This document shows positions 59,555 to 64,000 of a stretch of 64,000 nt of DNA, in pieces. Each line of letters starts with the position of its first letter. Position 1 is the stretch's first letter. The notes below the pieces were generated by a model. That model was not told the origin of the DNA, made no database searches, and saw only the letters and a list, made by a program, of their open reading frames with translations. This DNA comes from Actinomycetota bacterium. Lineage in GTDB: Bacteria; Actinomycetota; Acidimicrobiia; IMCC26256; VFJJ01. The stretch covers positions 105,715 through 169,714 of the forward strand of contig VFJJ01000051.1 in NCBI GenBank assembly GCA_009886115.1. The letters are read 5' to 3'. The translations under genes and the position numbers were made by a program.

Positions 59555-61798
59555 TCAGACAGATATCGGAGCCCGGCGGGCAAACAGCGCGTCGATCTCG
59601 GCGACCGGCAGCGGACGGGCGAAGAGATATCCCTGCGCTCGATCACACCCCAGCGCGGCGAGTGCCGCAAGCTGCTCGGCCGTCTCAACGCCTTCGGCCG
59701 TCGAGCGGTAACCGAGAGCTCGGGCCAGCGCGATCACCGCTGCTGCGATGGTGGCGTCTGAGCCGAGCCGTGAGAGCTCGGTCACGAACACGGGGGCGAT
59801 CTTGACCTCGTCGAGGGGATAGCGGCGCAGGTATTCGAGCGATGAGTACCCGGTTCCGAAATCGTCGATCGAGAGCGCTACGCCCGTCGAGCGCAGCGAT
59901 TCCAGGCGGGCCAACACACTCGACGGATCGTGGATGAGCGCCGACTCGGTGATCTCCAGGATCAGGCAGGTCGGGTCGACACCCGACCGGGCGAGGATGC
60001 CGGCGACCAGCGCGGCGAATCCCGGCCGATCGAGCTGGCGACCCGAGACGTTCACCGACATCGTGATCGGCCGCTGGTCGAGACGGGCGTCGTTCCAGCG
60101 GGCGAGCTGACGGCAGGCCCGCTCGAGCACCCAGGCGCCGACCTCGGAGATCAGGCCCACTTCATCGGCGATCGAGATGAACTGGTCGGGGGTCAGGGTT
60201 CCGTGGCCAGGCCGCTCCCAGCGCACGAGCGCTTCGCACCCCACGACCTCACCGGATCGGATGTCGACCTGGGGCTGGTACAGGAGCCTCAGCTCGTCCC
60301 GCTCGACGGCTCGGCGGAGCGCGGTCTCGGTCTGAATCCGATGATCGAGCCTGACCCGCATGTCGCTGTCGAAGAGCTCCCAACGCCCTCGCCCGGCGCG
60401 CTTGGCGCGGTACATCGCAGCGTCCGCATCGCGTAGCAGGCTCTCAGGCGTATCGGTCGGGCCGGTGTGGAGCGCGATCCCCACCGAGGCCGAGACGTGC
60501 GCATGCTCGTCGAGGACCGGGATGGGCGAGCCGAGCGCCTCGATGACGCGGTCGGCGATGCGGGTGGCCTCGTCGACACCCGCGACATCCTCGCAGAGCA
60601 GCACGAACTCGTCACCCCCGAGGCGGGCCACCGTGTCGCCGGCCCGTCCGCAACGCTCGAGCCGGCGGGCAACCTCGACGAGCAACCGGTCGCCAGCCGC
60701 ATGACCCATGGTGTCGTTGACGATCTTGAAGCGGTCGACGTCGAGGTAGAGGACGCAGGTCTGGCCTGGTCGCCGCTGGGCGTAGGCCAGCGCATGGCTG
60801 AGCCGGTCGATCAGCAACGGCCGGTTGGGAAGCCCGGTCAGCGCATCGTGGGTCGCCTGGTGGGCCAGTGTGGCCTCGGCGCGCTGCGTGTGGCGCACGA
60901 GGGAGCGCATCCGTCCGAGCACGAGGCCGGTCAGCGTGGCCGACACCACGAGGAACACTCCGTTGCTGAACCCCCCGCCTCGCCCATTGTCGATGATGGC
61001 GACGATCGGGGCCACGAAGAGCGCGACCCCGAGGAAGGCGATCCGGGCCGGGTGCAAGGTGCCGGCTGCCCGTGGCTGTGGATCGGGTCGGGCCAGGCTC
61101 GCGACCGACGGGTGGATCAACGCGCCGGCCGCGAAGGCATACCCGATGCCGTACAGCGGGTTGACCACGTACGCACCAAGGCTTCCGGCGTCACCGATCA
61201 ATGCGAACAGCACGTCGGCCACCAGCATGGAGGCGAAGTGCGCGACGAGGAGCCAGAGGGCCGGCGACCGGCGCCCTGGAGCGAGCAGCAACCACGCCAG
61301 CCCGGCCACGAGCACGGTGTCAGCGATCGGATAGGCCGCCAACACCACACGTTCGAGGACGGGCAGGCCCGAGATCAGCCGGGTGTCGACGACGAGGAAC
61401 TGCCACGAGAGCAACGCTGCGGCGACGGCGATCGCGACCCCGTCGCCCCAAACTCCGCTGTCGCGCTGTCCCGTCCGAGAGCGAACGAGGAGCACCATCC
61501 CCGCGAGCATCAGCGCGTAGTACGCCAGATAGATGGCGTCGACCAACGACACGGTCGGGCTCACCCCGATGCCGAGGACGATCGAGTACGCGATGTCGGC
61601 GACGGCGCTCGCCACCAAGCCCAGAGCGATGAGGCGGCCGGCGAGCCAACCGGGCGTCCGCCACGCGGCGACGACAGCGACCACCGCGGGGAGCACGCCC
61701 GCAGCGTTCGAGGCCACGGTGCCGAGCACGGTCCACGGGAGCAACGGTTGTGCGTACACCAGTGCAGCGCACGCCACGACCAAACGCCAAGGCGTCAT
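59555..61798 (-). CDS. membrane-bound GGDEF-EAL diguanylate cyclase/phosphodiesterase
   Basis: Multiple N-terminal TM helices; VARLGGDEFVLLCED; VVGCEALVRWERPGHGTLTPDQF; intact IDDFGTGYSSLEYLRRYPLDEVKI. Confidence 0.93.
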   Translation of the reverse strand: MTPWRLVVACAALVYAQPLLPWTVLGTVASNAAGVLPAVVAVVAAWRTPGWLAGRLIALGLVASAVADIAYSIVLGIGVSPTVSLVDAIYLAYYALMLAGMVLLVRSRTGQRDSGVWGDGVAIAVAAALLSWQFLVVDTRLISGLPVLERVVLAAYPIADTVLVAGLAWLLLAPGRRSPALWLLVAHFASMLVADVLFALIGDAGSLGAYVVNPLYGIGYAFAAGALIHPSVASLARPDPQPRAAGTLHPARIAFLGVALFVAPIVAIIDNGRGGGFSNGVFLVVSATLTGLVLGRMRSLVRHTQRAEATLAHQATHDALTGLPNRPLLIDRLSHALAYAQRRPGQTCVLYLDVDRFKIVNDTMGHAAGDRLLVEVARRLERCGRAGDTVARLGGDEFVLLCEDVAGVDEATRIADRVIEALGSPIPVLDEHAHVSASVGIALHTGPTDTPESLLRDADAAMYRAKRAGRGRWELFDSDMRVRLDHRIQTETALRRAVERDELRLLYQPQVDIRSGEVVGCEALVRWERPGHGTLTPDQFISIADEVGLISEVGAWVLERACRQLARWNDARLDQRPITMSVNVSGRQLDRPGFAALVAGILARSGVDPTCLILEITESALIHDPSSVLARLESLRSTGVALSIDDFGTGYSSLEYLRRYPLDEVKIAPVFVTELSRLGSDATIAAAVIALARALGYRSTAEGVETAEQLAALAALGCDRAQGYLFARPLPVAEIDALFARRAPISV

Positions 61799-61933
61799 CC
61801 TGTTCACCCGAGTGGGATCGACGCGCACTTCTCGTACCTACATCGACGTGCGCCAAGATGCCCGAGATGTCGCCGCAAGATATTGCCCCGAGGTGCTGCC
61901 CAGCCAGCATAGCACTTGTGCTACACTTGCGGG

Positions 61934-62197
61934 ATGATCACCGTGGGCCTCCGTGAACTTCGTCAGGACGCGTCTGAGCTCGTGCGACGGGTCGAGGATG
62001 GAGAGGAGATCCAGATCACGGTCGCGGGTCGTCTCGCCGCCCGTATGGTTCCCGCCGCTCCCCGTCGATGGCAGAGATGGGACGACATCGCGGACCTGTT
62101 CGCCGGTCGATCCGACCCGGACTGGGACCGTGACCGTGACCTGATCGATCAGTCCGTGGCGAACCCGTGGGAGCGCAGCGGTGAAGGCACTCCTTGA
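61934..62197 (+). CDS. Phd/YefM-type antitoxin (prevent-host-death family)
   Basis: MITVGLRELRQDASELVRRVEDGEEIQITVAGRLAARMVP. Confidence 0.88.
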   Translation: MITVGLRELRQDASELVRRVEDGEEIQITVAGRLAARMVPAAPRRWQRWDDIADLFAGRSDPDWDRDRDLIDQSVANPWERSGEGTP

Positions 62198-62561
62198 CAC
62201 CAGCGTGCTGATCGCGACTGACGTGCCCGAGCTGGAAGGGGAACTTGCGATCAGCGTCGCCTCGCTCGCTGAACTGCACTTCGGTGTGCTCGTCACCGCT
62301 GACGCGGCCATCCGGGCGGAGCGACTGCGAAGGCTCTCGGATCTCCAGCGGAAGTTCGACGCTCTCCCGGTCGACGACGATGTGGCGACCAGCTATGGGC
62401 AACTCGCTGCCGCGGTTGCCATCACCGGCCGTCAACCGCGATCCCGGGTGATGGACCTGATGATCGCTGCAACAGCGCATGCCCACGGTGCCCGGCTCTA
62501 CACCCGCAACGCAGGAGATCTTGTGGGGATCGAGCACCTGATCGAGATCGTTGCCGTCTGA
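62181..62561 (+). CDS. PIN-domain toxin, VapC-like
   Basis: VKALLDTSVLIAT, SVASLAELHFGVL, RSRVMDLMIAATAHAHGARLYTRNAGDL; overlaps the antitoxin stop. Confidence 0.88.
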   Translation: MKALLDTSVLIATDVPELEGELAISVASLAELHFGVLVTADAAIRAERLRRLSDLQRKFDALPVDDDVATSYGQLAAAVAITGRQPRSRVMDLMIAATAHAHGARLYTRNAGDLVGIEHLIEIVAV

Positions 62562-62629
62562 TCGTCAACCCGTCGGCGACCGGTGGAGCGTTGCCCGATC
62601 AGGCGCCAGCGACGAATGAATCTCGTCGC

Positions 62630-62770
62630 CTGGCGTTCCTCGGAGCGAGCAGCGGCCACCTCGCCGGTCGACAGGCCGATGCCGATCCCGAACGGCGCCC
62701 GTCCCGCGGCGATCCAGGTCTCGTTGACCCCGGCCTGCACCGCGTGCATGGCGATGGCTACTGCCGCGCC
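62630..62770 (-). pseudogene. class III adenylate/guanylate cyclase fragment
   Basis: HAVQAGVNETWIAAGRAPFGIGIGLSTGEVAAARSEERQ resembles a cyclase catalytic core; downstream homology is lost. Confidence 0.55.
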
Positions 62771-63125
62771 GTCTCGGCGCGAGCGACCAGCAATCTGCCC
62801 TAGCCGGTCGACGCCCGCCGGCGCGAGGATCGGGAGGGAGTACGCGCCGATGTTGCGCCACTGCCGCCCCGCGAGCCCTCGTACCGGTACACGCCTCCGA
62901 GCGTCGAAGGCGGTACGTCCCCGACCGCAGCACAACCCGCAGCCTACGAGCACCCAACTCCCGTGCGCCCGACGAAGCGCCTCTTCGGGAAGCGACACGA
63001 TCAATCCGGCCTCGCCGGGCTGGTCGACCATCGGCACCGCGTCAGCGTAGAGCCATCGTCCCTACAGCAGACCGGGAGCGGGTCGACTCGCGTTCGTCGT
63101 CCGACAGGGCACAGGTCGCCACGCT

Positions 63126-63503
63126 CTACAGCAACACAGACCGAACGATCATCACGATCTGCTCAGCATCGTCGATCACGAGGTGCGCCTCGCCCATGGT
63201 GACGTCAGGGATGTCACCGGGTATCGCGCGTCGACCGCCCACGGATCGAGCAGCGCCAGGTCGACGCTCTCCGGGAGCGAACGCACCCGGTCAGGCACGA
63301 GAGTCCACGAGAGCCACGAGATCGTGGGTACGGGGGACCGGCGTGCCCGCCCAGACGAGCGTGGCCTTGAGCGCCTTCTCGGCCGCCTGCTGTGCGTGAA
63401 AGCACGCCAACCTGGGCGGCAGATCCGGGCCACCGATGAGCCGAACCGCAGCCGCCAGATCGGCCTCGGCGAAACCCATCCACTCGCCGGGCTCAGCCGA
63501 CAT
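63126..63503 (-). pseudogene. HEPN domain protein (MNT-HEPN partner), two apparent frameshifts
   Basis: MGFAEADLAAAVRLIGGPDLPPRLACFHAQQAAEKALKATLVWAGTPVPRTHDLVALVD | VPDRVRSLPESVDLALLDPWAVDARYP | GDIPDVTMGEAHLVIDDAEQIVMIVRSVLL lie in successive frames. Confidence 0.75.
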
Positions 63504-63873
63504 CAGCAAGCGGTCGCCGATAGACCGACCGGCCCTCACGCAACGGCCAGTAGAGGATCGAGCCGACATGATCTCGTCGGGCGTCGATCTCGGACTCATC
63601 GGTGACGAGCACGTCGATCGGAGCGACCGTCGTGATCGAGCGCCTCACGTGCGCCATCAGCGAACGCTTCTCCGACGGATCGACATGATCGAACACCACG
63701 AGAAGATCGATGTCGGAGTCCGGGCCATCGTCACCCCGGGCAACCGAGCCGAACAAGATCACCTCGAGCGGGTCGACCGCGGCGACCACCTCGTCGACCA
63801 CGAGCGGCACGATCTCGCTCAGCGTCCGCCCATCCCAGCGCCCATGGCCGTCGAAGGTGTGCTGAACCGACAT
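63493..63873 (-). CDS. MNT-type nucleotidyltransferase domain protein
   Basis: EVILFGSVARGDDGPDSDIDLLVVFDHVDPSEK; overlaps the HEPN gene start. Confidence 0.88.
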   Translation of the reverse strand: MSVQHTFDGHGRWDGRTLSEIVPLVVDEVVAAVDPLEVILFGSVARGDDGPDSDIDLLVVFDHVDPSEKRSLMAHVRRSITTVAPIDVLVTDESEIDARRDHVGSILYWPLREGRSVYRRPLADVG

Positions 63874-64000
63874 GTGGCGACTCTACCGCCACCCGATCCG
63901 GTCACCGCCGCTGACAGCGCACGCACTCAAGCGCCGCTGGGCGTCCTCACCAACCACCTTCCTATCATGACCGACTCACCCGGGCTCGACTACATCAGCC

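Overview
High-GC actinobacterial chromosomal window (protein features look Acidimicrobiia-like; taxonomy is inferred). It holds about 50 supportable protein-coding genes and no rRNA, tRNA, CRISPR array or transposase that I could recognise. Mostly ordinary content: a 5'-truncated ligB; a ramB-like regulator divergent from an aceA-aceB glyoxylate operon; a conserved pgsA-gcvH-garA-ftsR-hpt-bifunctional nuclease-merR-gcvT neighbourhood; a one-polypeptide LivH-LivM-LivF transporter plus lipoprotein; a ferredoxin/P450 pair; copper amine oxidase; GGDEF-EAL protein; and many SDR, ADH and amidohydrolase genes. The most unusual signals are: (1) three DUF222-HNH (13E12-type) genes, each next to remnants of broken genes (Ser/Thr kinase twice, zinc ADH once) and each with the same TAnCAT-N7/8-start layout suggesting leaderless expression; (2) a dispersed inverted repeat (CGAGCACCTGTCGCTCA...TGAGCGACAGGTGCTCG) found at two distant intergenic sites; (3) many short (8-19 bp) tandem duplications, one of which exactly explains a frameshift in an EthD-like gene; (4) a 6.6 kb end region with three toxin-antitoxin-like pairs (one HEPN doubly frameshifted) and an adenylate cyclase relic. 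All calls are from reading the sequence; no database search was run.
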